Shown here in pieces: positions 1 through 6,692 of a stretch of DNA of 13,949 nt (position 1 is its first letter; each line of letters begins with the position of its first letter). The DNA lies in the NCBI GenBank assembly GCA_039908285.1, contig JAMOBE010000096.1, forward strand, positions 1 through 13,949. Direction: 5' to 3'. Made by a program: the position numbers and the translations under genes. The notes under the pieces were generated by a model. That model saw only the letters and a list, made by a program, of their open reading frames with translations, made no database searches and was not told where the DNA came from. This DNA comes from JAMOBE01 sp039908285. GTDB taxonomy: Bacteria; Pseudomonadota; Alphaproteobacteria; Rhodospirillales; Rhodospirillaceae.

Positions 1-6
1 CCCCCC

Positions 7-47
7 TCACCCCGGCCCTCTCCCCCCGGAAGAGGGGGGAGAGGGAG
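7..47. repeat. GC-rich palindromic repeat with 12-bp perfect stem
   Basis: CCCTCTCCCCCC (16-27) and GGGGGGAGAGGG (34-45) are perfect reverse complements around a 6-nt loop, GGAAGA. Flanking C-rich DNA continues to the window edge. Read on the minus strand it encodes the residues LTPSPPSSGGRGPG at the kinase C-terminus. From memory, palindromes that translate to LTPSPPSSGG-like peptides are a common dispersed intergenic repeat in high-GC proteobacteria. It could stabilise the mRNA 3' end, but there is no T tract after the stem on either strand, so it is not a standard intrinsic terminator. Confidence 0.75.
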
Positions 48-3000
48 TTAAGATGGCGGTATTCACTTCACCCGATTGCCCTGGTTCGAAGCGAACGCGA
101 AGGGCCGTTGCCACACTGTTGGTCAGTGCCCGCAGGGCATCCACCTGGCTGAGAACACCGGCATCCCCCGCCCGGCATCCCTCCTCGATTGACCGTGCGA
201 GCGAGGTCAGGTCTCCGGCGCCAAAGGTGGAGGCGAGGCTCTTGAGAGTATGGGCCTCGCGGCCGACGGCATCGACATCGCCACGTTGGGTCGCTTCGGC
301 CAGCCTGGCGGCACGCGACCACATTTCCTCCGCGACCTTGCCGGCGATCACGCGCACGGTGTCCAGATCCGTTCCTTCTACCAGAGTCGCGATCGCCGCT
401 TCATCGAGGAGACCCTGCGCACCGACGGTCGCCGCCACGGCCGTCTCGCCGGCTGGCGCCGTCCGGCCGAGCCACCGCGAGACCTCGGCAAGCAGAGCGG
501 CCGGGTCCACCGGCTTTGACAGATAGCCATCCATCCCCGCCGCCAGACACATATCCGCATCGCCGCGCATGGCGAACGCCGTCATGGCGATGATCGGAAG
601 GCGTCCCAGCGGTGGAGGCAGCCCGCGAATGAGCTTCGTGGCCTGGAGGCCGTCCATGCCGGGCATGGCCACGTCCATCAGTACGAGGTCATAGGCCCGG
701 GTCTGGACCGCCTCGACCGCGTCGGCCCCGTTCTCGACGGTGTCGACGGTATGGCCGGCCCGGCGCAGGATGGTGGTCGCAACCAGCCTGTTCGCCTCAC
801 TGTCCTCGGCGAGAAGAAGGCGTCCGCCCGCGCGTGGCACCGATGCCGATGCCGCCGCCGATGCCGGTTCCGGGGAAAGGGCCTCGGCCTCCGCCTCGCC
901 GGGGGGCAGGGCCACCGTGAACCAGAAGGTGCTCCCCCTCCCGGGCTCGCTGTCGACGCCGATTTCGCCCCCCATCAATCCGACCAGCCTTCGACAGATG
1001 GCAAGCCCGAGCCCCGTGCCTCCGTACTTGCGGGTCAGGGAGGACTCCACCTGGGTGAAGCGGGTGAACAGCCGGGCCTGATCGGCCTTTGAAATACCCA
1101 TGCCAGTGTCGGTCACGGCGAACCGTAGCACGGAGGGCGACGCCGCGACGGATGCGACGGATGCGACGGCGATATGAACCTGACCGGCTTCGGTGAACTT
1201 GACGGCGTTGCCGGCCAGGTTGGCCAGTATCTGCCGCAGGCGGACCTTGTCCCCCCTGAGCCAGGGGGGCAGCGCGGGGTCCAGGGTGACCTCGATGGTC
1301 AGTCCCTTGCGTGAGGCTGCGGGCTCGACCATCTCCACCACGTCCCGCACCAGCCGGCGCAGTTCGATATTTCCGATCGACAGATCGAGCTTTCCCGCCT
1401 CCATCTTCGAAAAGTCGAGGATATCGTTGATGATCGACAGCAGCGACTGCCCCGATCGCTGGGCGACCTCGGCCAGTCGGCGCTGTTCACCGGACAACTC
1501 GTTATCCAGCATGATGCCAAGGGTTCCGAGCACGCCGTTCAGGGGGGTGCGGATTTCGTGACTCATTACCGCCAGGAATTCCGACTTGGCCTGGTTGGCC
1601 GTCTCGGCCTCCTCCTTGGCCGTCAGCAGGGCCATCTGAGTCTGGATGCGCTCGGTGATGTCGCGCACGACGCCAATGAACACCGTGCGGTCGTCCATGC
1701 GTACTATGCTGACGGCGAGGTCCAGCGGAAAAGTCGTTCCATCGCGGCGCCGTCCCTCCACCTGGCGGCCGATGCCGATAATCCGGCTGTGGCCGGTCGT
1801 GAGGTAATTGCGCAGGTATCCGTCATGGGCGCTCCGGTGGGGTTCAGGCATCAGCATGCTGACGTTCCGGCCCAGCATGTCCGCCGCCGACCAGCCGAAC
1901 AGTCGCTCGGTCGCCGGATTGACGGACAGCACGATGCCCTTTTCGTCGATGGTGATGATCCCATCCACCACGTTTTCCAGGATGGCGGCAAGGCGTGACG
2001 CCTGAAAGCGCAGGGTTTCCTCTGCCGCGCGAAGCTCGGCCGTGCGCTCCTCAACCCGACTCTCGAGGGTGTGGCGGGCGTCCCGCAGGCGCATCAGCAT
2101 CGCCGCCAGGGCCGAGCCAAGCCGAGCGACCTCGTCACGGCCTTCGGTCAAGAGGCTCGGGTTGGCTGAAATGTCGTCCGTAATGGTGATCGCGGCTGCG
2201 CTGAGCGCCTTCAGCGGACCGGCAAGACGGCGACTGGCGTAATAGGCCAGCGCCAGCGCCAGCGCGGACGCGAATACTCCAACCGCCAGGAACGGCACGA
2301 AGAAGGTGCGCAACGGAGCATACGCCCGGGCTTCATCCTGGTGCAGCGTCAGGCGCAGGCCCAGTTGGTCCAGTGGCGACTCTACCGTCAGAGGGCGAGA
2401 AAAGGACAGGGTGTCCGTGGCGACAACTCCGCCGACGGCGGCAAGTGTCCGGCTATCCCCGGCCTCGATCTTCACCATGGTCAGTCCGTCATCGGGACGG
2501 CTCAGCGCCCGTGCAAGCAGCACCGAAGCGGAGATCTCCGCCGTGAACACGCCCTCGGACTGCCCCGTGCTCGCAAAGATGACGGGAAAAGCCATCAGAA
2601 TGGCTCCGTCCCCAATCGCGGCCGTCACCTTGCCCGAAAGTGACGCGATGAACCAGGGTTCGCCACCGACGGGAGGGGGGGGCCTGTCCATGTTGGAGGC
2701 GACGGATATCCCCTGGAAATCATACAGCGATATCCGGACCGGCATTCGCCCGGACGACTTGTAGGTGCGCAGGAAAGGGGCGAGGTAGGCGTCTCGGCCT
2801 CCGCTGTCCACCAGGGCATTGCCAATGAGCGGATTGCGGGCCAGCTCTGTCGCGTCATTGGCCGCGCCATCGAGCAGGCCCTCGATCCTCTGCCCTGTCA
2901 GGAACGCCGTGTCGGCGAACGTGCGGGAAATCTCATCGCGCAGATGGCGCCACTCGTGTGAAATGAAGACGCCGCCAAGAAGTCCACCAGTCGCAAAAGC

Positions 3001-3081
3001 CACCACCAGCATCGCGGCGGCGAATTGCCGGGCGATGCTGGCGGTGAGCCAATTCCTGATCCAGGCGATCATCCACACCAT
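7..3081 (-). CDS. Membrane-bound hybrid sensor histidine kinase with PAS, receiver and Hpt domains
   Basis: Inner-membrane phosphorelay sensor, 1024 residues from the chosen start. In order: TM helix about 20-40; periplasmic sensor region about 41-256; TM helix about 258-281; HAMP-like linker to about 335 and a coiled-coil stretch; PAS domain about 362-480; HisKA with phospho-acceptor His508 in SHEIRTPLN; ATPase domain with N-box Asn near 625, DTGMGIS (Asp658) and GGTGLGLAI (687-695); receiver with acidic pair 759-760, phospho-acceptor Asp803 in LMDVAMPGMDG, Thr834 and Lys856; Hpt with His944 in AHTLKSLASTFGA. All catalytic residues are present, so a full His-Asp-His relay is expected, with the output regulator outside the window. 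The frame opens further upstream (to 3171) inside the preceding gene. I chose ATG 3081, 13 nt after that gene's stop; ATG 3072 is an alternative. Operon with the upstream binding protein. The last 14 residues are encoded by a palindromic repeat, so the C-terminus may be a recent extension. Confidence 0.93.
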   Translation of the reverse strand: MVWMIAWIRNWLTASIARQFAAAMLVVAFATGGLLGGVFISHEWRHLRDEISRTFADTAFLTGQRIEGLLDGAANDATELARNPLIGNALVDSGGRDAYLAPFLRTYKSSGRMPVRISLYDFQGISVASNMDRPPPPVGGEPWFIASLSGKVTAAIGDGAILMAFPVIFASTGQSEGVFTAEISASVLLARALSRPDDGLTMVKIEAGDSRTLAAVGGVVATDTLSFSRPLTVESPLDQLGLRLTLHQDEARAYAPLRTFFVPFLAVGVFASALALALAYYASRRLAGPLKALSAAAITITDDISANPSLLTEGRDEVARLGSALAAMLMRLRDARHTLESRVEERTAELRAAEETLRFQASRLAAILENVVDGIITIDEKGIVLSVNPATERLFGWSAADMLGRNVSMLMPEPHRSAHDGYLRNYLTTGHSRIIGIGRQVEGRRRDGTTFPLDLAVSIVRMDDRTVFIGVVRDITERIQTQMALLTAKEEAETANQAKSEFLAVMSHEIRTPLNGVLGTLGIMLDNELSGEQRRLAEVAQRSGQSLLSIINDILDFSKMEAGKLDLSIGNIELRRLVRDVVEMVEPAASRKGLTIEVTLDPALPPWLRGDKVRLRQILANLAGNAVKFTEAGQVHIAVASVASVAASPSVLRFAVTDTGMGISKADQARLFTRFTQVESSLTRKYGGTGLGLAICRRLVGLMGGEIGVDSEPGRGSTFWFTVALPPGEAEAEALSPEPASAAASASVPRAGGRLLLAEDSEANRLVATTILRRAGHTVDTVENGADAVEAVQTRAYDLVLMDVAMPGMDGLQATKLIRGLPPPLGRLPIIAMTAFAMRGDADMCLAAGMDGYLSKPVDPAALLAEVSRWLGRTAPAGETAVAATVGAQGLLDEAAIATLVEGTDLDTVRVIAGKVAEEMWSRAARLAEATQRGDVDAVGREAHTLKSLASTFGAGDLTSLARSIEEGCRAGDAGVLSQVDALRALTNSVATALRVRFEPGQSGEVNTAILTPSPPSSGGRGPG
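1145..1171. repeat. 9-bp tandem repeat inside the kinase gene
   Basis: Two perfect copies of GCGACGGAT (1145-1153, 1154-1162) are followed by a third with the last two bases changed (1163-1171). The unit length keeps the reading frame and encodes alternating Val-Ala-Ser residues. They sit between the N-box strand and the DTGMGIS motif of the kinase ATPase domain, where family members usually have a short loop. This looks like replication-slippage expansion. Confidence 0.7.
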
Positions 3082-3094
3082 CCCAACGGATTGG

Positions 3095-4282
3095 TCAGTT
3101 CCCGTTGACCGGCACGATACCATCGGGGGTGAAACGACCGATGAATATCTGTGCGGGCGAAAGTGCCTCATGCCGAGACGGCGTGAAGGGCGGGTCGTAG
3201 CTTCGGATCAGTCCGTCCACGCGGTCCAGTCGTTCCAGAGCGTCACGAATGGCCGCCCGGTCGGTGTCTCCCGCCCGGTCGATGGCCCTGGCCAGGATGT
3301 GAGTCAGGTCATAGGCGTGGGCGAATCCAACCTGGGACTTCAGGTCGGCGGGACCGTTCAGGCCGAACAGGCGCCTGGCCGCGGCGAGCACCGACCGCGC
3401 CCGCTCATCCAGGGGACCCGCGAACGAGTAGGTCTGAACCACCACCAGATCCACCGCATCGAGGGCGTCTCCGGTCATCGCCCGGAAATCTCCGCCGCTG
3501 ATGCCCCAGTGCGCGATCACCGGCAATCGCCCCGTAGCGGAGACGGACGCCATTTCCTTGACCAGTATGGACCCCTCTCTTTCGTTGGCGACCAGCAGGA
3601 CGACGTTGGCTCCGGACCGCACCAGTTCGAGGTACTTGTCCAGAAGAGACGTATCGCCCCAATTGTACCACTTCGTGGCCGTGATGGTCATGCCCTGATT
3701 GGCTCCCACGTAGTCCTGGGCGGCCTTCAGACTGCCGCGCCCCCAGGCGGTGTTCGGGACCAGGACACCGATCCGGCCCAGGCCGCGGTGACCGGCATGC
3801 TCCAGCATCGCCGGCACGGCCCAGCCATCGCGAAGGGACAGGCGGAAGACGAAATTGGGTGTATGACCGTTGTCGATGATGTCGTCGGCGGCGGCCCAGG
3901 GGTCGAGCAGAGGGATCCCGATCTGGTGGACGACCGGGATTTCCTCCAGGACGACCGGACTGAACTTTCCACAGAAAATCGCCACCACGTCGGGATTGGC
4001 GGAAAGGTCCCGGATGTTCTGCACCCCGCGTGCCGGCACCGAGCGGTTGTCACGCTCAACCAACATAAGCGGCCGTCCGCCCAGCACACCGCCGCGGCTG
4101 TTGATCTCGTCGATGGCAACCAGGATCCCCTGGCGGATGGCCGGCGCGGACGTGCTCGTCTGATGCCCGAACTCGGCATCGAGGCCGATCACGACGGGAA
4201 CGGGATCGGCGCGTGCCACCCCCCGGACGCCGGTGACCATGCACAGCGCGACAAACAAAACCAAACCTGCGTACCGTCTCAT
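3095..4282 (-). CDS. Periplasmic type-1 solute-binding protein (branched-chain amino acid ABC class)
   Basis: Exported binding protein of 395 residues, normal for the LivK-like class. It has a classical Sec signal peptide (Met-Arg-Arg, hydrophobic core 5-19, likely cleavage after Ala-Arg-Ala at 25). The mature part begins with the fold's first strand (VPVVIGLDAEFG), then AIDEINSRGGVLGGRP (56-71), a hallmark of the family. The C-terminal pattern YDPPFTPSRHEALSPAQIF, followed by a GIVPV end, is also typical. The start is fixed by a strong AAGGAG six bases before the ATG. It lies 13 nt upstream of a hybrid histidine kinase with a periplasmic domain, and no permease or ATP-binding gene is adjacent. 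I infer that it presents its ligand to that sensor, as periplasmic binding proteins do in LuxP-LuxQ and TorT-TorS. The ligand cannot be told from the sequence. Class confident, signalling role inferred. Confidence 0.9.
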   Translation of the reverse strand: MRRYAGLVLFVALCMVTGVRGVARADPVPVVIGLDAEFGHQTSTSAPAIRQGILVAIDEINSRGGVLGGRPLMLVERDNRSVPARGVQNIRDLSANPDVVAIFCGKFSPVVLEEIPVVHQIGIPLLDPWAAADDIIDNGHTPNFVFRLSLRDGWAVPAMLEHAGHRGLGRIGVLVPNTAWGRGSLKAAQDYVGANQGMTITATKWYNWGDTSLLDKYLELVRSGANVVLLVANEREGSILVKEMASVSATGRLPVIAHWGISGGDFRAMTGDALDAVDLVVVQTYSFAGPLDERARSVLAAARRLFGLNGPADLKSQVGFAHAYDLTHILARAIDRAGDTDRAAIRDALERLDRVDGLIRSYDPPFTPSRHEALSPAQIFIGRFTPDGIVPVNGN

Positions 4283-4329
4283 GGCGAACTCCTTCGTCTT
4301 GGCTCCAATCTGGAAGATAGAGACTTTAT

Positions 4330-4378
4330 TGCAACGTGAACAAACACTGTTTGTGGTTGCATTGCCGTTTGTTGCAAC
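4330..4378. promoter_or_regulatory. Nested inverted repeats, candidate operator of the binding protein-kinase operon
   Basis: An AT-rich block in GC-rich DNA, about 50-100 bp upstream of the binding-protein start. ACAAAC (4340-4345) and GTTTGT (4349-4354) form a perfect inverted repeat with a 3-bp centre. Outside these, TGCAAC (4330-4335) and GTTGCA (4356-4361) are also reverse complements. A further half-site, GTTTGTTGCAAC, follows at 4367-4378. The layered symmetry is what a dimeric or cooperative regulator would use. I see only weak promoter hexamers here on the minus strand (TTGTTC, 18 bp, TATCTT), so the transcription start is uncertain. Confidence 0.5.
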
Positions 4379-4532
4379 TTCGCCGCGATGAGGGTGACAG
4401 AGGCTACGGGGTCAGCCGGTCCCAGAGCCCTCGAAGCGGGTCGTCGCGGCGGTTGATGGTGGTCGAGGCTCGCCCCACGCAGTCCCCTGCTGGTTGATAA
4501 TGGGGCGGCCTCGGCACCCTCTCACGTGGCGA

Positions 4533-4658
4533 TCAGCCTTGTCGGGGCTCGCTGGCCTCGTCGAAGCGGTCGCCTTCCGGTCGCCTGTTCCGGCTCGGGA
4601 ACTGGCTGTTGCCGGTATCGACGGAGAACGGTTCGTTGTCGTGCGATGGGTTGCTCAT
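4533..4658 (-). CDS. Small ORF (41 aa) with strong Shine-Dalgarno, unknown function
   Basis: An ATG at 4658 (minus strand) is preceded by AGGAGG seven bases upstream, the best ribosome-binding site in this part of the window. It opens a 41-codon frame beginning MSNPSHDNEPFSV and ending in TGA at 4535-4533. The peptide is hydrophilic, rich in Asn, Asp, Glu, Arg and Ser, with no membrane segment or signal peptide, and I recognise no family. After the TGA the same frame stays open for 42 more codons, to TAG at 4406-4404, and its end (RRDDPLRGLWDRLTP) looks protein-like, so this may be a longer gene broken by one stop. The 5' leader holds a hairpin (AAGGCG/CGCCTT, 4685-4706). Translation is plausible from the ribosome-binding site; function unknown. 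Confidence 0.45.
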   Translation of the reverse strand: MSNPSHDNEPFSVDTGNSQFPSRNRRPEGDRFDEASEPRQG

Positions 4659-4817
4659 GGTCTTGCCTCCTGTTTGGCATTTTCAAGGCGTCCGATTGGG
4701 CGCCTTCGTGCCATTGGCTGGCGCAAGGGACATGCCAGATATCGATGGCCGAAATCCGGCCCCGGTGCTGGCGCGGGCCGCGGTGAGATGATGCGGATTA
4801 CATAAATTTTGCAGACC

Positions 4818-4851
4818 GCGACGCGTTATGCGGATCAAGCGTAAGCGTCGC
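4818..4851. repeat. Imperfect hairpin, 13 bp stem with one bulge
   Basis: Left arm GCGACGC (4818-4824), a bulged G, then TTATGC (4826-4831). Right arm GCGTAA (4839-4844) and GCGTCGC (4845-4851). All positions pair, with one G-T, around a 7-nt loop. The stem is followed on the plus strand by a C run, not T, so it is not a classical terminator. It could be a REP-like element or one end of a lost mobile element. Confidence 0.55.
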
Positions 4852-4915
4852 CGCCCCCCCCCACCTTTTGATTTTTCGGCGCGCAGGCGATGCTGTCTCC
4901 CGGAATTGACGAGGC

Positions 4916-4957
4916 GGTGGGAGCGGGGCGGTGGGAGCGGGGCGATGGGAGCGGCCG
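4916..4957. repeat. 14-bp tandem repeat, three copies
   Basis: GGTGGGAGCGGGGC occurs twice without change (4916-4929, 4930-4943), and a third copy (4944-4957) has three or four substitutions. It is purine-rich on the plus strand and directly precedes the transposase relic. Fourteen is not a multiple of three, so the repeat is unlikely to be coding. Confidence 0.7.
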
Positions 4958-5265
4958 GCGCGTCGAAGATGTAAAAAGTACATCGATGCGGTGTTTGATG
5001 GTGATCTGCATGCGAAGCGGGTTGCCTCACTTGCGAATGCGGCGATCGGTGTCATGACTTCGGCCGCCTTGGGCATTTCCATCATTGGGCAGGCCCTGGC
5101 TCAGAAGAATTGGGCTTCGACTACGTGATCCGCTTCCGCGACAACATCCATGTGACCGATGCCCAAGGCGTTACCCAACTCGCAGTCGAATGGGTGGGCA
5201 AGGGGGGGCCGGGCTCGCAAATTGCGCGATGCCAGGATCACCCCTTGCGGTTGCTGGCGCCCGGA
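4958..5265 (+). pseudogene. Decayed IS4-family transposase (internal deletion plus frameshift)
   Basis: Three pieces in three reading frames match, from memory, parts of one IS4-family transposase type. The first (about 4960-5104) carries CKKYIDAVFDGDLHAKRV and SLANAAIG through GQALAQ, the family's N-terminal region. It is joined directly to a second piece (5104-5208, EELGFDYVIRFRDNIHVTD through VGKGG), which belongs far downstream in the intact protein, so the middle with the first catalytic Asp residues is deleted. In a run of seven G (5202-5208), removing one G restores the expected GKGGRARKLRDARIT in the third frame, after which similarity fades. The C-terminal catalytic Glu region is missing. 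I could not identify terminal inverted repeats or a target duplication. Non-functional; family assignment good, exact boundaries approximate. Confidence 0.75.
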
Positions 5266-5350
5266 GCCATACGGCGGCCACTCCGGCGCGTCATCAAGAA
5301 CGTCAGGGTTTCCGCGGTCGCGGACATTTCGATGACCAATAAAGGGATCC

Positions 5351-5914
5351 CTACCGAGGGTCGTCCTCACGCCACTTGATGGAGCAGCCGATGCTCGCGA
5401 TCTGGTCCCGTGGACCGTGACCGGTCGCCGCCACCAGAGTCATGGCTTCGAAAAGGTCGCGGCGCACGTCGGGCGGCGCCGCCTCCTTGCGCGAGGCGTC
5501 CAGCCGGCCGCGATATTGCAGCCCGAGATCGGCGTCAAAGCCGAAGAAGTCGGGGGTGCAGGCGGCGCCATAGGCCCTGGCGACCTCCTGGGTCTCGTCG
5601 ATGACGTAGGGAAAGGGAAAGGCGTGCCGACGGGCGAACTCGGCCATGGCGTCGAAGGAGTCCTCGGGATACTGGACGGAGTCGTTGGGCATGATGGCGA
5701 TGGCGCCGATGCCATGATCGTGGAGCGTCCCCACGTCGCGGACGATGCGGTCGATGACGGCGCGGACGTAGGGGCAGTGGTTGCACAGAAACATGACCAG
5801 CGTCCCCCGCGCCCCCCGCACGTCGGCCAGGGACCAGTCCCGTCCGTCCACACCCCGCAGCCGGAAGTCGACCGCCCTCCAGCCAAAATCACACACCGGA
5901 GTTTCCACCGCCAT
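5351..5914 (-). CDS. Thioredoxin-like / AhpC-TSA-fold protein with CxxC motif
   Basis: A 187-residue cytoplasmic thioredoxin-fold protein; no signal peptide or membrane segment. The active-site motif is CNHCPYV (Cys44, Cys47) after the strand TLVMFL, and the cis-Pro loop is CTPDFF (Pro121). The segment IAIMPNDSVQYPEDSFDAM (72-90) and the late GCSIKW (176-181) are typical of a proteobacterial family annotated as thioredoxin family protein or redoxin, whose physiological substrate is not established. Start: ATG 5914, with GGAGGG five bases upstream. The C-terminus (WREDDPR) is several residues shorter than I would expect after the GCSIKW motif, and the gene ends right beside the IS relic, so the tail may have been replaced. 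A thiol-disulfide reductase or peroxide-detoxifying role is inferred from the fold only. Confidence 0.87.
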   Translation of the reverse strand: MAVETPVCDFGWRAVDFRLRGVDGRDWSLADVRGARGTLVMFLCNHCPYVRAVIDRIVRDVGTLHDHGIGAIAIMPNDSVQYPEDSFDAMAEFARRHAFPFPYVIDETQEVARAYGAACTPDFFGFDADLGLQYRGRLDASRKEAAPPDVRRDLFEAMTLVAATGHGPRDQIASIGCSIKWREDDPR

Positions 5915-5943
5915 GATATCCCTCCCTCGGGCACGTCCGAGAC

Positions 5944-5973
5944 GGTATATGGGAGAATGTGACGGAGACGCAA
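5944..5973 (-). promoter_or_regulatory. Possible sigma70-type promoter for the thioredoxin-like gene
   Basis: On the minus strand TTGCGT (5973-5968) and TATACC (5949-5944) are separated by 18 bp, and the -10 element lies 29 bp upstream of the ATG. Both hexamers are partial matches to the consensus. The divergent lipoprotein gene starts about 100 bp away on the other side. Confidence 0.35.
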
Positions 5974-6069
5974 TCGGACACGGGCGATTTTCAGGGTTTG
6001 TTTAACCTTTGCGTCCATGATGAGGGGAATCACGGCGGCGATCGCGGGCGGCAGGGGAGTGACGGGGCC

Positions 6070-6465
6070 ATGAGAGGCTGGGCAGTGTTGTTCGCCGGCT
6101 GCATCGTTCTGGGCGGCTGTGGCGACTGGGTCCGGGAAAGTTCGGTGGTCAAGACCTTCACGCCACCGGGAACGGGACCGGGGCTGATCGGGCTGGAGAT
6201 GTTCACCGTCATCAATACGCAGAAGACCGTACTCGATCACGTGGCCAGCTTTGCTACCGGCAAGGATTGCTCCACCTTGCGTTCCCAGGACGGCGGCGAA
6301 TACTGCAAGGAGGTGGTGCGTCTTCTGCCGCGTGAGCAGAAGACGGTCTACTGTTACCGTTCCCTGGGAGGCGTCAACTGCTTCGACCGGCCGCTGGTGG
6401 AGGTGCGCGACACCCCGGTCGGCAACGGCAACGAGCCGACGCCGATCTCCCTCACACCATATTGA
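6070..6465 (+). CDS. Small cysteine-containing lipoprotein, function unknown
   Basis: A 131-residue lipoprotein. The short hydrophobic signal ends in a lipobox LGGC with Cys17, and the residues after it (Gly-Asp-Trp) suggest membrane anchoring facing the periplasm; an Asp at +3 does not clearly decide inner or outer membrane. The mature part has four Cys (67, 79, 95, 104) that could form two disulfides, in the patterns GKDCSTL, EYCKEV, VYCYRS and VNCFDR. I recall similar short exported alphaproteobacterial proteins with a TGKDCS...YC pattern but know no assigned function. The frame is open from a GTG at 5959, but ATG 6070 puts the signal peptide at the N-terminus and has GGGGAG upstream. It stands alone between a divergent redox gene and the sugar operon. 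Confidence 0.78.
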   Translation: MRGWAVLFAGCIVLGGCGDWVRESSVVKTFTPPGTGPGLIGLEMFTVINTQKTVLDHVASFATGKDCSTLRSQDGGEYCKEVVRLLPREQKTVYCYRSLGGVNCFDRPLVEVRDTPVGNGNEPTPISLTPY

Positions 6466-6692
6466 TCTTAGGCTTTTCTGGAACCCGAGCCCGCGTCATG
6501 TCAAAGGCATGCCTCCGGCATGAAGCGGGTCGGCGTCCCTGCGCCGAAAGCCAGGCTAAGCGGCAGAACCGAATGACCCTGCCCTGGACCGTGACGTGGT
6601 TGTCTTTTCGGGGCTGACGGAGTAGACGTTCCGATCAGAGGTCCGGGTCGCGACTCGGCCGGACCATCGGAGGAGACGTCAGGGAGCGACGC
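6466..6692 (+). promoter_or_regulatory. Leader region of the radical SAM-transketolase operon, with inverted repeats
   Basis: No gene fits here. CATGCC-TCC-GGCATG (6508-6522) is a perfect 6-bp inverted repeat, nested within CCCGC (6490-6494) and GCGGG (6525-6529). Closer to the operon, GGTCCGG (6640-6646) and CCGGACC (6659-6665) are perfect reverse complements around a 12-nt loop that itself contains GTCGCGAC. The operon start has AGGGAG six bases before GTG 6693. A weak promoter candidate is TTGTCT at 6600-6605 with TAGACG 17 bp later; I do not rely on it. I see no cobalamin-riboswitch consensus. Confidence 0.45.

Larger units (their letters stand above)
4659..4957. other. Gene-poor stretch between the small ORF and the IS relic
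   Basis: No convincing gene on either strand; the open frames here lack family resemblance and overlap one another. It holds the leader hairpin of the small ORF (4685-4706), a larger hairpin (4818-4851), a run of nine C (4854-4862), two short AT-rich patches (around 4800-4812 and 4864-4877) and a 14-bp tandem repeat (4916-4957). The mixture looks like scar tissue next to a decayed insertion sequence. Confidence 0.6.

Noticed and set aside
16..45. Intrinsic terminator for the sensing operon
   Set aside because: The stem is strong, but no T-rich tract follows on the minus strand and it lies before the kinase stop codon, so it is classed as a repeat.
2819..4339. Long plus-strand open frame (506 codons) opposite the binding protein
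   Set aside because: It is the antisense shadow of a clear binding-protein gene in GC-rich DNA. It is rich in Arg, Gly, His and Gln with no family pattern, and the minus-strand gene has a signal peptide and a good ribosome-binding site.
4494..4805. Plus-strand frame of 103 codons in the gene-poor stretch
   Set aside because: No ribosome-binding site or recognisable family. It runs opposite the minus-strand small ORF, which has a strong Shine-Dalgarno.
6466..6692. Cobalamin riboswitch in front of the B12-type radical SAM gene
   Set aside because: I looked for the conserved B12-box type sequence and did not find it. The inverted repeats present do not match that architecture.
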